Source: JAEZAF01 sp964395665 (GTDB lineage: Bacteria; Chloroflexota; Anaerolineae; Aggregatilineales; Phototrophicaceae). Taken from it: 17,162 bases of DNA. Positions 1-7,425 of this stretch are shown here, in pieces. Positions within the stretch are counted from its first letter, which is position 1; each line of letters opens with the position of its first letter. The position numbers and the translations under genes were made by a program. The stretch is taken from contig CAYNDH010000094.1 in NCBI GenBank assembly GCA_964395665.1, positions 1-17,162 on the forward strand. Direction: 5' to 3'. The notes beneath the pieces are model-generated. The model saw only the letters and a program-made list of their open reading frames with translations. It was not told the origin of the DNA and made no database searches.

Positions 1-36
1 TGCACCGTGCATTTATGCACCGTGCATTCATGCACC
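1..36. repeat. 15-bp tandem repeat of a small palindrome
   Basis: About 2.4 copies of a 15-base unit lie head to tail: TGCACCGTGCATTTA (1-15), TGCACCGTGCATTCA (16-30), then TGCACC. Each unit begins with an 11-base dyad (TGCAC, C, GTGCA), so the array is both tandem and palindromic. It starts at the window edge, so its true length is unknown. It could be a protein-binding iteron-like site or a simple intergenic repeat; nothing decides between these. Confidence 0.7.
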
Positions 37-38
37 TT

Positions 39-62
39 GTAGGGACAATGCCTGCGTTGTCC
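39..62. repeat. Palindromic intergenic element (REP/MITE-like), copy 1
   Basis: GTAGGGAC (39-46) begins a hairpin in which GGACAATGC (43-51) pairs with GCGTTGTCC (54-62), with one G-T wobble and a 2-base loop. It shares the terminal GTAGGGAC motif and an ATTGC-type core with the larger hairpin at 12782-12821. Both copies are intergenic. This suggests one dispersed repeat family rather than two unrelated stem-loops. There is no poly-T tail, so a terminator is less likely. Confidence 0.55.
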
Positions 63-194
63 GGGGGTTCTGTAAGGTTCAATGAAAATACCTACCCCTG
101 AAAAGGTTAGGGGAAGGGGGTAAGCGTCCGCCGTATATCTCCTGACCGTTAAAAACCTGAACAGCAGATCTGTTGTTCTGCCCCCCTCCCCCTG

Positions 195-203
195 TGCTAT
201 ACT
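195..203 (+). promoter_or_regulatory. Extended -10 promoter upstream of the PPM-like/propeller gene
   Basis: TGC followed by TATACT (198-203) forms an extended -10 box. A weak -35 candidate, TTGTTC (173-178), is 19 bases upstream. Transcription would start near 210 and leave a leader of about 138 bases before the ATG at 348. The rest of 63-347 is C/T-rich non-coding DNA. The overlapping small frame at 262-549 looks like a shadow of the main gene. Confidence 0.45.
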
Positions 204-347
204 CTTACTTCGATTTACCTGTGATGTCATTCATGTTCGCGTAACCAACACAAGCCTATCCATGGCACGCCTGATCGGGGACGCCTGTTATCCCGAACCT
301 GTCCGCCAGACTGGATATGCAGCACTCAAGTCGGGAATAGAGTCGCA

Positions 348-2498
348 ATGCCTTTTGAATATGAAGCCCTTGTTGGGCAGCTTTACGTCGTGGGTGGACG
401 TTCGATCAGCACCGCGCCGCCGGGTGCGCTGGTCGAAGTCGCGCCGATTAAAGCCGCACGCGGTCGCGAAGCCGACACGCTCTTTACCCTTGTCATGCCG
501 TCAGGGGATGCGCTGGCGCCGGCTGCTTTTTATGAGCGCATGGCACTGACCGCCGCCGAGCAGTATTTTGAAAGCACCGGCAGTGTCACCGCTGGCCTGC
601 GCGAAACGATCGAATACCTGAATGGCAATCTGCTGGAATTCAATCAGGCACACCCTGACAAGACCTATGAAGCCAATCTGCTTTGCGCCGTGCTGCGCGG
701 GGATGATCTGATCCTGGCGCGGGTCGGGTCAGGCGTCGTTGTCTATCTGCATCAGGGCAAATGCGAAACTCTGCCCGCCGATCTCGCCAACGATGAAGCC
801 CTGTTCGGGCCGCCGCTCGGTGTGCGGCCTGTGGCTGAGATCAAGCTCAGCCGACACCGTGTGATGACCGGCACGCGGCTGGTGCTGGCGGATGCCAATC
901 TCGCTGATTTCTCATCCGGCCAGCTTGAGGAAGCGATCACCGCCGCCGACATCAGCCTGACGATCGTCGCCTTTAAGGAACTGGCACGCCTTCAGCTATC
1001 CCTGCTGGCGGTTGAGTTCGTCCCGCCGGAAGCGCCAGTGCCGACCACGATCCCGATTCCGGTGCGTGAAGGCGCATCCAGCATCGAAATCGCTGAAGCC
1101 CACCGGCTCGAAGCCGCCAAATCCAAAAGCCGCGAGACGCCTGAAACGGCGGCTGGCCGTCGCCATCCATTGGGCAAAACGGGTCAGCGTTTGATCGAAA
1201 GCGGACAGCTTGGCCTTGCCAAAGGGGCATCGACCGCCGCACGCGGTCTTTCGTTGAGCAATCGCACCATCGAGCATTACTTCGGCGCACCGACCGACAG
1301 CCGCCGCCGCTTTCCGATCCCCATTGCCACCGGTCTGGTGATCCTGCTGCCAGTGCTGATCGTCTCCATCGTCGTCGCGCTGTGGATCAGCAGCAGCGGT
1401 GAAAGCGCCTTCGAGCAGTGCCTTAACAACGTGCTCCAGTATGCCGACACCGCCCGGGGGAACGCCCAGAGCAGCGCCAATACCCGCCAGCAGCTCTGGA
1501 CGATCACGATTGAATCCGCTGTTGAATGTCAGACGCTGCGCCCGGAAGATCCCAGTCTTGAGGGGATTATCCGGGAGGGACAGGGCAATATCGACCGCAT
1601 CAACGTGATCGAGCGCCGCGATACCCATCTGGTCGAGCCATTCATTCCGGGTGCCATCCTGGATCGCGTCATCCTGCGCGGTTTCGATATGTTCCTGCTG
1701 GATAAAACGAACGGCATCGTCTACCGGGCGAGGCTGGTACCGGAAACCGGCCTCTCGTTCTCGCTGAGTCCCACGCCGATTGAGAATATGAGTGTCGGTG
1801 CGTTGGTGGATGGTTATCAGGTGCGTGATCTGGTCGATATCGCTTTTTCAGAGGTGGATGATGCCATCTTCCTGCTGACACGCAGCGGCGTGCTGGTGCA
1901 GTGTGGCAGCCGTCAGCTTCAGAACTGCCGTGCGCAGGAACTCCGCAATTATGAGCAGTGGCAGAACCCGGTCCGGGTTACGTTCTTTGGCGAACAGGCG
2001 AATTTCTACGTGCTGGACCCCGGCGCTAACCAGATCTGGCGCTATGATCGCAGCGGCGGGGGCTATGCCAATCCCGGCAGGCAGTACTTTGACGGACGCG
2101 ACGCCGAAACCGCCACGGTGACCACCGCCGTCGATTTCAGCATCGACACCAACGGCTTTGTCTATGTCCTGCTGTCGGATGGCAATATCCTGAAGTACTC
2201 CGGTGGGGACCCGCAGGAGTTCAGATACTACGATATGCCAGACGGCCAGACGGTGAACGCTGCACAGGCGATGTTCATCGACGACTCGCCGGTTGGCAGC
2301 GGCATCTACATCGCCGATCAGCAGAGCCGCACGATTTACGAGTTCGGGTTAGGGGGCACACGCCGCTATACCTATCGTATTTTCGATGAACGGCTGTTTA
2401 ATACGCTGACGGGTGTCACGGCATCATCCAGCCTGGAGATGATCTACGCGATCTCCGGTAATTCGGTGTTTGCACTCCGCAAACGCCCTGAACAGTGA
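348..2498 (+). CDS. Membrane protein: degenerate PP2C/PPM-like domain, TM helix, extracytoplasmic propeller-like domain
   Basis: The protein has 716 residues. Residues about 100-225 resemble the core strands of PPM/PP2C phosphatases ('ANLLCAVLRGDDLILARVGSG', then 'PPLGVRP' and a 'LADANLAD' segment that would match the 'LCSDGL' strand). The usual metal-binding aspartates (DGxGG and the late GxxDN) are not visible, so phosphatase activity is doubtful. A basic, charged linker (about 240-322) is followed by one hydrophobic helix (about 324-348). Roughly 350 extracytoplasmic residues then show repeated strands such as 'NGIVYRARL', 'NQIWRYDRSG', 'GNILKYSGG' and 'SRTIYEFG', typical of NHL/propeller blades. 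The arrangement suggests an external sensor linked to an internal pseudo-phosphatase; that role is inference. The start at 348 has only a weak GAG ribosome site, and no better in-frame start was found. The gene ends at a perfect terminator shared with plsY. Confidence 0.7.
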   Translation: MPFEYEALVGQLYVVGGRSISTAPPGALVEVAPIKAARGREADTLFTLVMPSGDALAPAAFYERMALTAAEQYFESTGSVTAGLRETIEYLNGNLLEFNQAHPDKTYEANLLCAVLRGDDLILARVGSGVVVYLHQGKCETLPADLANDEALFGPPLGVRPVAEIKLSRHRVMTGTRLVLADANLADFSSGQLEEAITAADISLTIVAFKELARLQLSLLAVEFVPPEAPVPTTIPIPVREGASSIEIAEAHRLEAAKSKSRETPETAAGRRHPLGKTGQRLIESGQLGLAKGASTAARGLSLSNRTIEHYFGAPTDSRRRFPIPIATGLVILLPVLIVSIVVALWISSSGESAFEQCLNNVLQYADTARGNAQSSANTRQQLWTITIESAVECQTLRPEDPSLEGIIREGQGNIDRINVIERRDTHLVEPFIPGAILDRVILRGFDMFLLDKTNGIVYRARLVPETGLSFSLSPTPIENMSVGALVDGYQVRDLVDIAFSEVDDAIFLLTRSGVLVQCGSRQLQNCRAQELRNYEQWQNPVRVTFFGEQANFYVLDPGANQIWRYDRSGGGYANPGRQYFDGRDAETATVTTAVDFSIDTNGFVYVLLSDGNILKYSGGDPQEFRYYDMPDGQTVNAAQAMFIDDSPVGSGIYIADQQSRTIYEFGLGGTRRYTYRIFDERLFNTLTGVTASSSLEMIYAISGNSVFALRKRPEQ

Positions 2499-2501
2499 TG
2501 C

Positions 2502-2550
2502 AAAAGGGCGACCGGGATGATCCTACAGATCGCCGGTCGCCCTTTTTGTT
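2502..2550. terminator. Bidirectional rho-independent terminator between convergent genes
   Basis: AAAAGGGCGACCGG (2502-2515) pairs perfectly with CCGGTCGCCCTTTT (2533-2546): 14-bp arms with a 17-base loop. On the plus strand the stem runs into TTTTTGTTTTC. On the minus strand the A-run at 2502-2505 supplies a U-tract. It therefore ends the upstream plus-strand gene and also plsY, whose stop is at 2586-2588. Confidence 0.9.
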
Positions 2551-2585
2551 TTCTATTCTGTTGATAGATCGGTATCGGTGCGGAT

Positions 2586-3218
2586 TCAGGCCGATTCACC
2601 CAGACGGCGCTCGGTCCCGTTGACCAGCCGCTCGATATTCTCACGGAAGCGCACCACCAGCATCCCCCACATAATCGATGCGTAGTAGATCAGCTCCGAG
2701 GGAAGCTGGCGCTGGACGATCAGCACCGCCATCCACACCATCGACAAGGTGAACATTACCAGCACACCGAGCGACATATAGCGCGTAAACAGCACGATCA
2801 GTGATGAAATCGCGAAACCGATCACCAGCGTCTGCACTGGTGCGACCATCAGCAGCGTCCCGAAAGCGGTTGCCGCCCCCTTGCCCCCACGCAGCTTGCC
2901 GGTGATGATTGTGGCAAACAATGACCAGTTATGGCCGATGATCGCCACCAGACCGGCGATCGTGGCTGCCGCAGCACGGTTATCCGGCATGATGCGCCAT
3001 GCCAGCGCCACCGCGATGATGCCCTTGGCGCTGTCCAGAAAGAACACCAGCAGGCCCCACTTCAGCCCAATCGAACGCAGGACATTCGTCGCGCCCATAT
3101 TGCCGCTGCCGACATCGAAAATGTCAACGCGCTTGTAACGAGCTACCAGATACGCTGTCGGCAGCGAACCCAGCAGATAACTTGCAGCCACAATCAGCAG
3201 GATATTGAAATAGTCCAT
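2586..3218 (-). CDS. plsY: Glycerol-3-phosphate acyltransferase PlsY
   Basis: This 210-residue integral membrane enzyme transfers an acyl group from acyl-phosphate to sn-glycerol-3-phosphate, making lysophosphatidic acid, the first step of membrane phospholipid synthesis. Family signatures are clear: an N-terminal 'YLLGSLPTAYL' helix, 'DVGSGNMGATNVLR', 'FFLDSAKG', 'GHNWSLF' and 'KLRGGKGAATAFGTLL', and a C-terminal 'RFRENIERLVNGTE' segment. Several hydrophobic helices fit the multi-pass PlsY topology, and the length is normal. The ATG at 3216-3218 has GGAAG only about 3 bases upstream, a short spacing. The gene stands alone on the minus strand, divergent from the CAP/LysM gene. PlsX and PlsC are not in the window. 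Confidence 0.95.
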   Translation of the reverse strand: MDYFNILLIVAASYLLGSLPTAYLVARYKRVDIFDVGSGNMGATNVLRSIGLKWGLLVFFLDSAKGIIAVALAWRIMPDNRAAAATIAGLVAIIGHNWSLFATIITGKLRGGKGAATAFGTLLMVAPVQTLVIGFAISSLIVLFTRYMSLGVLVMFTLSMVWMAVLIVQRQLPSELIYYASIMWGMLVVRFRENIERLVNGTERRLGESA

Positions 3219-3493
3219 TATCTTCCAGTTTCACAGTGAAGCTCATCAATACGATAGCTGACCGACGAGAGCGAAGGATAACCCCGGATCAGGTCGATCA
3301 TGGTGTTGATAAAAATAACACCCTTCTTTCCTTAAGGATATGTGGATCGTGATAATATTTGATTAACGTTTCTTTGTACTTCTCAATCTGGGCTGTTTTA
3401 CATGGTATATGACACATCATACCACCCTAAAAGTACCGTTTTGCTACTGATACCCTTGTCAGGGACAAAAATGCCCGTGCTATAATGCTGCTC
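3219..3493. other. Divergent intergenic region between plsY and the CAP/LysM gene
   Basis: This AT-richer spacer holds the promoters of two divergent genes. Visible structure includes GGTGTT (3302-3307) pairing with AACACC (3317-3322), and a stem of TGGTATATGA (3403-3412) with TCATACCA (3417-3424), bulged by AT. Either could be an operator. No coding frame is convincing. Confidence 0.5.
3456..3486 (+). promoter_or_regulatory. Sigma70-type promoter giving a probable leaderless mRNA
   Basis: TATAAT (3481-3486) is a consensus -10 preceded by TGC (extended -10). TTGTCA (3456-3461) is a good -35 at 19-base spacing. Transcription is expected at about 3493, essentially at the A of the ATG at 3494, and there is no Shine-Dalgarno sequence. 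The alternative ATG at 3485 lies inside the -10 box and can be dismissed. Confidence 0.75.
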
Positions 3494-4822
3494 ATGGAAA
3501 AATCAGCTCTGTTCCACTTCAGGCTTTTTGGCCTGTCTGTTATCCTGGCGCTGCTGGTGCTGGCGACTCCTACACCCGCTGCCGCGCAGGACCCGGTCTC
3601 CGACCTGTTAGGACGCATCAACAGCCTGCGTGCCTCACAGGGCCTGCATACCTATTCCCTGAACGGTGCGCTCAACGCCGCCGCACAGGGTCACGCCCAG
3701 TGGATGGCCGACAGTCACACGATCAGCCACACCGGGCCTAGCGGCTCGACGCCGACCATGCGTGCCGCCGCCGCCGGTTATCCATCCAGCTTTGTCAGTG
3801 AGAATATCTACGGTGGCTCCAATGCCGGTGTCGATACGGCGTGGACGTTCTGGGTCAATTCATCGATTCACTATCGCGGTCTGATCAATGCCGGTTATAC
3901 CGAAGTCGGGATCGGCGTCGGGCAAAGCAGTTGGGGCCGGACGTATGTGCTGGTCTTCGGCAGTCAGAGTAATCCGTATGCCGCCGCAGCCCGTGCCGCC
4001 AATGCCGGTGGCGGCGGTGGCAATGGTGGTGCAGAAGCCGCGCCGCCTTCGTTCATCGTCGGTGTGGACGGATTCGGCAATATCATGCATGAGGTGCAGC
4101 CCGGTCAGACCCTGGGCGACATCGCGCTGACCTACGGCTACACGTGGGATGATCTGCCGGGGATGCTCAATCTGAATCAGCTTACCGAGCAGGACATCCG
4201 TCTGATTCAGGTCGGCCAGATCTTCCTTGTGCCACCGCACGCCGGGACGTATACACCCACGCCTTTACCACCCGGCGTCACGCTGACGGCATCCAACACG
4301 CCGGACCCGACAACGCCCACGCCTGAAAGCCCGCCGGATCAGGGTGATCCGATTGACCTTCCGGCTGACGTTTCAGCGCCGCCGGGTGAGGGTGAGCAGC
4401 CGCCGGATCATCAGCCGACCATCACGCCGACTTATGATCTCTCGATCCTGACGCAGATCGCCCTCGCCAAGACCGATACCGCACTGACGCCGGTCTCGCT
4501 GCCGACGGATGTCGTCGCGCCGCAGATCGCAACTGCCGCTTCGATCCCAATCAATCTGCCGGATTACGTCGTCACGCCGTCACCGTCGCCCACGTCTGAT
4601 CCCGCGCTGATCGCTGCTGGTATCGATGTAACCGCCGTTCAGGTGGCGCAGGTCAATATCAGCGATCCGGACGCTGCCAGTGCTGCCGGGAGCGTCCCGC
4701 AGCAGGTGATCATCATCCGGGAGAGCAGCGCCTCCCCGTGGCTGATTGCCGCCGTAGCGCTTCAGGGCCTGATTATCATCGCAGCCAGTGTCGAGTTCTT
4801 CCGCCGCCTGCGTCGTAAATAG
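3494..4822 (+). CDS. Secreted CAP-domain (SCP/PR1) protein with LysM domain and C-terminal membrane anchor
   Basis: The protein has 442 residues from the ATG at 3494. A signal peptide (about 1-32, hydrophobic core ending 'PTPAAAQD') is followed by a CAP domain (about 33-160). The CAP domain has 'LLGRINSLRASQGLHTYSLN', a histidine in 'AQGHAQWMADSHTISHTG', 'SENIYGG' and 'YTEVGIGVGQS'. A Gly/Ala-rich spacer leads to a LysM module (about 196-250: 'HEVQPGQTLGDIALTYG ... QVGQIFLVP'), which in this family binds glycan or peptidoglycan. A long Pro/Thr/Asp linker (about 250-410) follows, then a C-terminal TM helix ('SPWLIAAVALQGLIIIAASVEFF') with a basic tail. It is probably cell-surface anchored; bacterial CAP proteins have varied and often unknown activities. 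The start was chosen from the promoter geometry. Confidence 0.88.
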   Translation: MEKSALFHFRLFGLSVILALLVLATPTPAAAQDPVSDLLGRINSLRASQGLHTYSLNGALNAAAQGHAQWMADSHTISHTGPSGSTPTMRAAAAGYPSSFVSENIYGGSNAGVDTAWTFWVNSSIHYRGLINAGYTEVGIGVGQSSWGRTYVLVFGSQSNPYAAAARAANAGGGGGNGGAEAAPPSFIVGVDGFGNIMHEVQPGQTLGDIALTYGYTWDDLPGMLNLNQLTEQDIRLIQVGQIFLVPPHAGTYTPTPLPPGVTLTASNTPDPTTPTPESPPDQGDPIDLPADVSAPPGEGEQPPDHQPTITPTYDLSILTQIALAKTDTALTPVSLPTDVVAPQIATAASIPINLPDYVVTPSPSPTSDPALIAAGIDVTAVQVAQVNISDPDAASAAGSVPQQVIIIRESSASPWLIAAVALQGLIIIAASVEFFRRLRRK

Positions 4823-4835
4823 CCCTCTGACAAAA

Positions 4836-4872
4836 CAAAAAGCGGCGCAGATATTTGTATGATCTGCGCCGC
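4836..4872. terminator. Rho-independent terminator, stronger on the minus strand
   Basis: AAAGCGGCGCAGAT (4836-4849) pairs perfectly with ATCTGCGCCGCTTT (4859-4872) around a 9-base loop. Read on the minus strand it runs into TTTTTGTTTTG, so it is a strong terminator for the response regulator. On the plus strand only three Ts follow, so it is weaker for the CAP/LysM gene. Confidence 0.88.
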
Positions 4873-4907
4873 TTTCAGGTTACATTTCTGGCTGATATAA
4901 GTGAGGC

Positions 4908-5771
4908 TTACTTGGCCCGGTCGCTGAGACGGTAGCCGATCCCGCGTACATTGACGATCAGGTCCGCATGTGGGCCATTGCCCTTGAGTTTGCGCCGCAG
5001 ATTGCTGACATGAGGCCGGATCACCTCACGCGCTTCAGCTTCATCGACGGTATAACCGCGCACTTCGCGCACCAGTTCACTGCATGGCACCACGCGACCA
5101 CGATGCGCACCCAGATACAGCAGCAGATCGAATTCGGTCGGGGTCAGGTCGATCGGCTGGTCGCCAATCGAGATCTGATAGCGGCCCGGATAGACGGTCA
5201 GCGGCCCAAGCTGCATACTGGTCCCGCTGGACATATCAGCGTTGTCGGGGAAGCGGTTGGTATCGCTGTTGTCATACTCGCGCTTGAGGCCGTTACCCTG
5301 AAGTGTGGGGCTGGTATCGGTATTTGACAGCTCAAAGACTTCATTGCGGATTGATTCCAGCAGACCACGACGGCGGCGCAGGCTCTGCGCCCGTTCCACC
5401 CCACGCGCCACACTCTGGCGGATATCCTGACTTGAACTGGGCTTGATCAGGTAATCGTGCGCCCCCATTCGCAGCGCTTCGACAGCAGTCGTCAGGCTGG
5501 CGAAGCCCGTCATCAGGATCACAATTGCATCTGGCGACTGCTCGCGGATACGGCGCAGCAGTTCCACCCCATCAAGGCCCGGCGGCATACGAATATCTGT
5601 CAGCACGACATCGAAGTGCTGGCCGCTCATGATTTCGAGCGCTTCTTCGCCACTGGCCGCCTCGATCACATTGTAGCCAACACGCTGTAAGGTCTTACTG
5701 ACCGAATAGCGGTTTGGACCTTCATCATCAACAACAAGAATATTTGCGGCTTCCACTGCTGTGCTGGTCAT
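4908..5771 (-). CDS. Orphan response regulator, REC + OmpR-type winged helix
   Basis: The protein has 287 residues from the ATG at 5769-5771. The receiver domain (about 8-125) has the acidic pair D15/D16, phosphoacceptor D59 in 'LTDIRMP', T88 in 'MTGF' and K110 in 'LIKPS', so it looks fully phosphorylatable. A variable linker with a charged helix (about 125-190) leads to a winged helix (about 192-285: 'LTPTEFDLLLYLGAHRGRVV', 'HVSNLRRKLKG', 'IVNVRGIGYRL') typical of OmpR/PhoB DNA binding. The receiver ('MTGFASLTTAVEALRMGAHDYLIKP') reads more like NtrC-group receivers than OmpR ones, so this is a mixed architecture. No histidine kinase is adjacent. The longer frame beginning with TTG at 5846 is excluded because that codon is the -35 box. 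GGAAAG (5781-5786) is the ribosome site, 9 bases from the ATG. Confidence 0.9.
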   Translation of the reverse strand: MTSTAVEAANILVVDDEGPNRYSVSKTLQRVGYNVIEAASGEEALEIMSGQHFDVVLTDIRMPPGLDGVELLRRIREQSPDAIVILMTGFASLTTAVEALRMGAHDYLIKPSSSQDIRQSVARGVERAQSLRRRRGLLESIRNEVFELSNTDTSPTLQGNGLKREYDNSDTNRFPDNADMSSGTSMQLGPLTVYPGRYQISIGDQPIDLTPTEFDLLLYLGAHRGRVVPCSELVREVRGYTVDEAEAREVIRPHVSNLRRKLKGNGPHADLIVNVRGIGYRLSDRAK

Positions 5772-5817
5772 AATTATTTTCTTTCCGGGGGCCTCAATCT
5801 TCGTTATTTCTTCCTCA

Positions 5818-5846
5818 ATGATAAACCTATTGATATATTTTGGCAA
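5818..5846 (-). promoter_or_regulatory. Sigma70-type promoter of the response regulator
   Basis: On the minus strand TTGCCA (5841-5846) and TATCAT (5818-5823) are separated by exactly 17 bases. Transcription should begin near 5811, giving a leader of about 40 bases before the ATG at 5771. This fixes the translation start downstream. Confidence 0.75.
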
Positions 5847-6212
5847 CAGTTACATGAGTTTGATCAGGAGATTCTAGAGCCATACTCTTTTCAATGTTTA
5901 ACACATAAATATAACGCGATGTTATGACAGCCTTGCCTTGAATAGGGTAGTTTATCATGAAAGCATAATAAAGGCAAAAACCAACTATTGACTGGGCATA
6001 AAGCGGTCTGTCAGCACTTTATTAAGCTACTGAAGGGTTAATGGAACCTGCATCCATTATCTTTATGAGGCTCATATGCAGCTAAGCCTGCTGATTTATG
6101 CTGATCTCATCATGGTCAATCGCCCTTAAACTGATAGACTGATACCTGATCGGCCAATGATCGATAAGGCCAATAGATAGACATCTCTGTATAGCGATTC
6201 AGGGTAACTCAA
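5847..6212. other. Non-coding divergent region
   Basis: About 365 bases, clearly AT-richer than the genes on either side, separate the response-regulator promoter from the TlpA-like gene. Direct repeats are visible near the right end: GGCCAAT at 6152-6158 and 6168-6174, and TGATCG at 6148-6153 and 6158-6163. A weak -10 candidate, TATAGC (6190-6195), lies just before the TlpA-like start. No coding frame is convincing, and I see no recognisable RNA gene. Confidence 0.4.
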
Positions 6213-6914
6213 GTGACTCACCTGACTGACGAAAATCACGAGCAGACGCATGAACCGGGCGCTGACCTCTCTGCACAGCCGCCTGTTGAATCGCCTGCGC
6301 CGTCGACTCCGCCACCCCATCGGGGCCGCATTTCGGCTGCGGGTGTGCTGTTCGGCATGATGTTTCTGTTCGGGATTATCACCGCCGCACTGATCGTGCT
6401 GAATCCCGGCCCCAGCCAGCCGCCCGCCGTCGCTGGCAATAACACGGGCAGCTCCGCTTTTACGCAGTCATCCGTCCTGAATAAACCCGCGCCGGATGTG
6501 GAACTGCGGACACTGGATGGCAGCGTGGTGTATCTCTCCGAGTACGAAGGCCAGACCATCTTCCTGAATTTCTGGTGGACAGGCTGCGCACCCTGTATTC
6601 AGGAACTGCCGGATCTCGAAGCATTTGCACAGGCCCATGCCGATGATGGCGTAGTGGTGATCGGTGTCAATAATATGGACACGCCAGAGCAGATTGCCGC
6701 GTTTTTAGAAGCGCATAAGATTACACTGGATGAGGTTATTGTGCTGCGGGATGTGGCGGATACACTGTACGATGCCACCCGTCAGTTTGGCGTGCTGGGC
6801 TACCCGACGACATGGATCATTGAACCGGATCTGAATGTTAAGAAGGTAAAAATCGGCGTCCTGACGGCCACAGAGATGGACTCTTATCTGTTAGAAGTGA
6901 GACAATTATCCTGA
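6213..6914 (+). CDS. Membrane-anchored TlpA/ResA-type thiol-disulfide oxidoreductase
   Basis: The protein has 233 residues. A Pro-rich cytoplasmic tail (1-38) and one TM helix (about 41-63) place a thioredoxin-fold domain (about 90-233) outside the membrane. The redox site is C125-A-P-C128 in 'FWWTGCAPCIQELP', and the cis-proline is P198 in 'GYPTTWI'. Family members (TlpA/ResA/AhpC-TSA-like) reduce disulfides in exported proteins or in apocytochrome c; the substrate here cannot be told. No CcdA-like electron donor or cytochrome maturation gene is nearby. The start is GTG with AGGG (6201-6204) 8 bases upstream. The same AGGGTAA leader sequence occurs before the next gene, 68 bases downstream, so the two may be co-transcribed. 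Confidence 0.88.
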   Translation: MTHLTDENHEQTHEPGADLSAQPPVESPAPSTPPPHRGRISAAGVLFGMMFLFGIITAALIVLNPGPSQPPAVAGNNTGSSAFTQSSVLNKPAPDVELRTLDGSVVYLSEYEGQTIFLNFWWTGCAPCIQELPDLEAFAQAHADDGVVVIGVNNMDTPEQIAAFLEAHKITLDEVIVLRDVADTLYDATRQFGVLGYPTTWIIEPDLNVKKVKIGVLTATEMDSYLLEVRQLS

Positions 6915-6982
6915 GCGGGTGTTACAAAATTGAGATCATCACACGCCGTGTTATTTTAGTTGAATTCTGACAGGGTAAATCC

Positions 6983-7291
6983 ATGAAACTAATCCTTGAA
7001 AACGGTACCGAGAGTGAAAAACTGACACCCGGCACGATTGCTGAAGCGATCCAGAAGCTGGACGGCGTCGAAAATGGGTATCTGGTGCTGACTATCGCTG
7101 ATAATGTCTATATGCAGTCGGCGCTTCAGGAAGAAGGACTCTATGCCCTTGAATACCGTGATCCGCAGGGCGAGATGATGGAATCCGACACATGGCTGAC
7201 ACAGGCCCAGCTTGAAAGCGTCCTGCAGAAGTTCGCCCGTGGCGATCAATCCTTCCTGCGCGATGTCCGCTGGCAATCGATGGCATCCTAG
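6983..7291 (+). CDS. Conserved-looking small protein of unknown function
   Basis: This is a soluble 102-residue protein with no signal peptide or TM helix. AGGG (6974-6977) lies upstream of the ATG. Visible features are an N-terminal 'MKLILENGTESEKLTPGTIAEAIQKLDG', alternating strands ('GYLVLTIADNVYMQSA', 'YALEYRDPQGEM') and a C-terminal helix ending 'FARGDQSFLRDVRWQSM'. The layout of short strand with Q, 'LEY', acidic segment, helix, 'GD' then an aromatic plus W resembles a common family of roughly 100-residue bacterial proteins without assigned function. I cannot name it. It sits 68 bases after the TlpA-like gene, possibly in the same transcript. A single-domain immunity-like fold is possible but unsupported: no toxin gene is adjacent. 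Confidence 0.75.
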   Translation: MKLILENGTESEKLTPGTIAEAIQKLDGVENGYLVLTIADNVYMQSALQEEGLYALEYRDPQGEMMESDTWLTQAQLESVLQKFARGDQSFLRDVRWQSMAS

Positions 7292-7361
7292 GCATCGCAT
7301 CGGCCCCTGCATGGTTCAGCCAGCTATCGATGCAGGTGATGGCTGTATGACGGATGGTGGA

Positions 7362-7390
7362 TGCTTAACACAAATTTAAGCCGTTAAGCA
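7362..7390. promoter_or_regulatory. TTAA-repeat dyad, possible Pho-type operator upstream of the nucleotidase
   Basis: TGCTTAAC (7362-7369) and GTTAAGCA (7383-7390) are perfect 8-bp arms around 13 bases. Read as direct repeats there are TTAACA (7365), TTAAGC (7376) and TTAAGC (7384), the first two 11 bases apart. Eleven-base TTAA-type repeats are typical of phosphate-regulator boxes in several phyla. The site lies upstream of a phosphate-releasing enzyme. The regulatory identity is inference. Confidence 0.4.
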
Positions 7391-7425
7391 CAATCGCATA
7401 AACAAGCGCTCTGATACTAAATGCG

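Noticed and set aside
262..549. Plus-strand frame overlapping the start of the first gene
   Set aside because: Most of it is an out-of-frame reading of the PPM-like gene. It is Arg/Trp-rich and resembles no protein.
996..1628. Minus-strand open frame of 210 codons inside the PPM-like gene
   Set aside because: It is antisense to the TM and linker region of a well-supported gene and has a low-complexity, shadow-like composition.
5772..5846. N-terminal extension of the response regulator from a TTG codon
   Set aside because: That codon is part of the TTGCCA -35 box, and transcription should start near 5811, downstream of it. The ATG at 5771 has a ribosome site.
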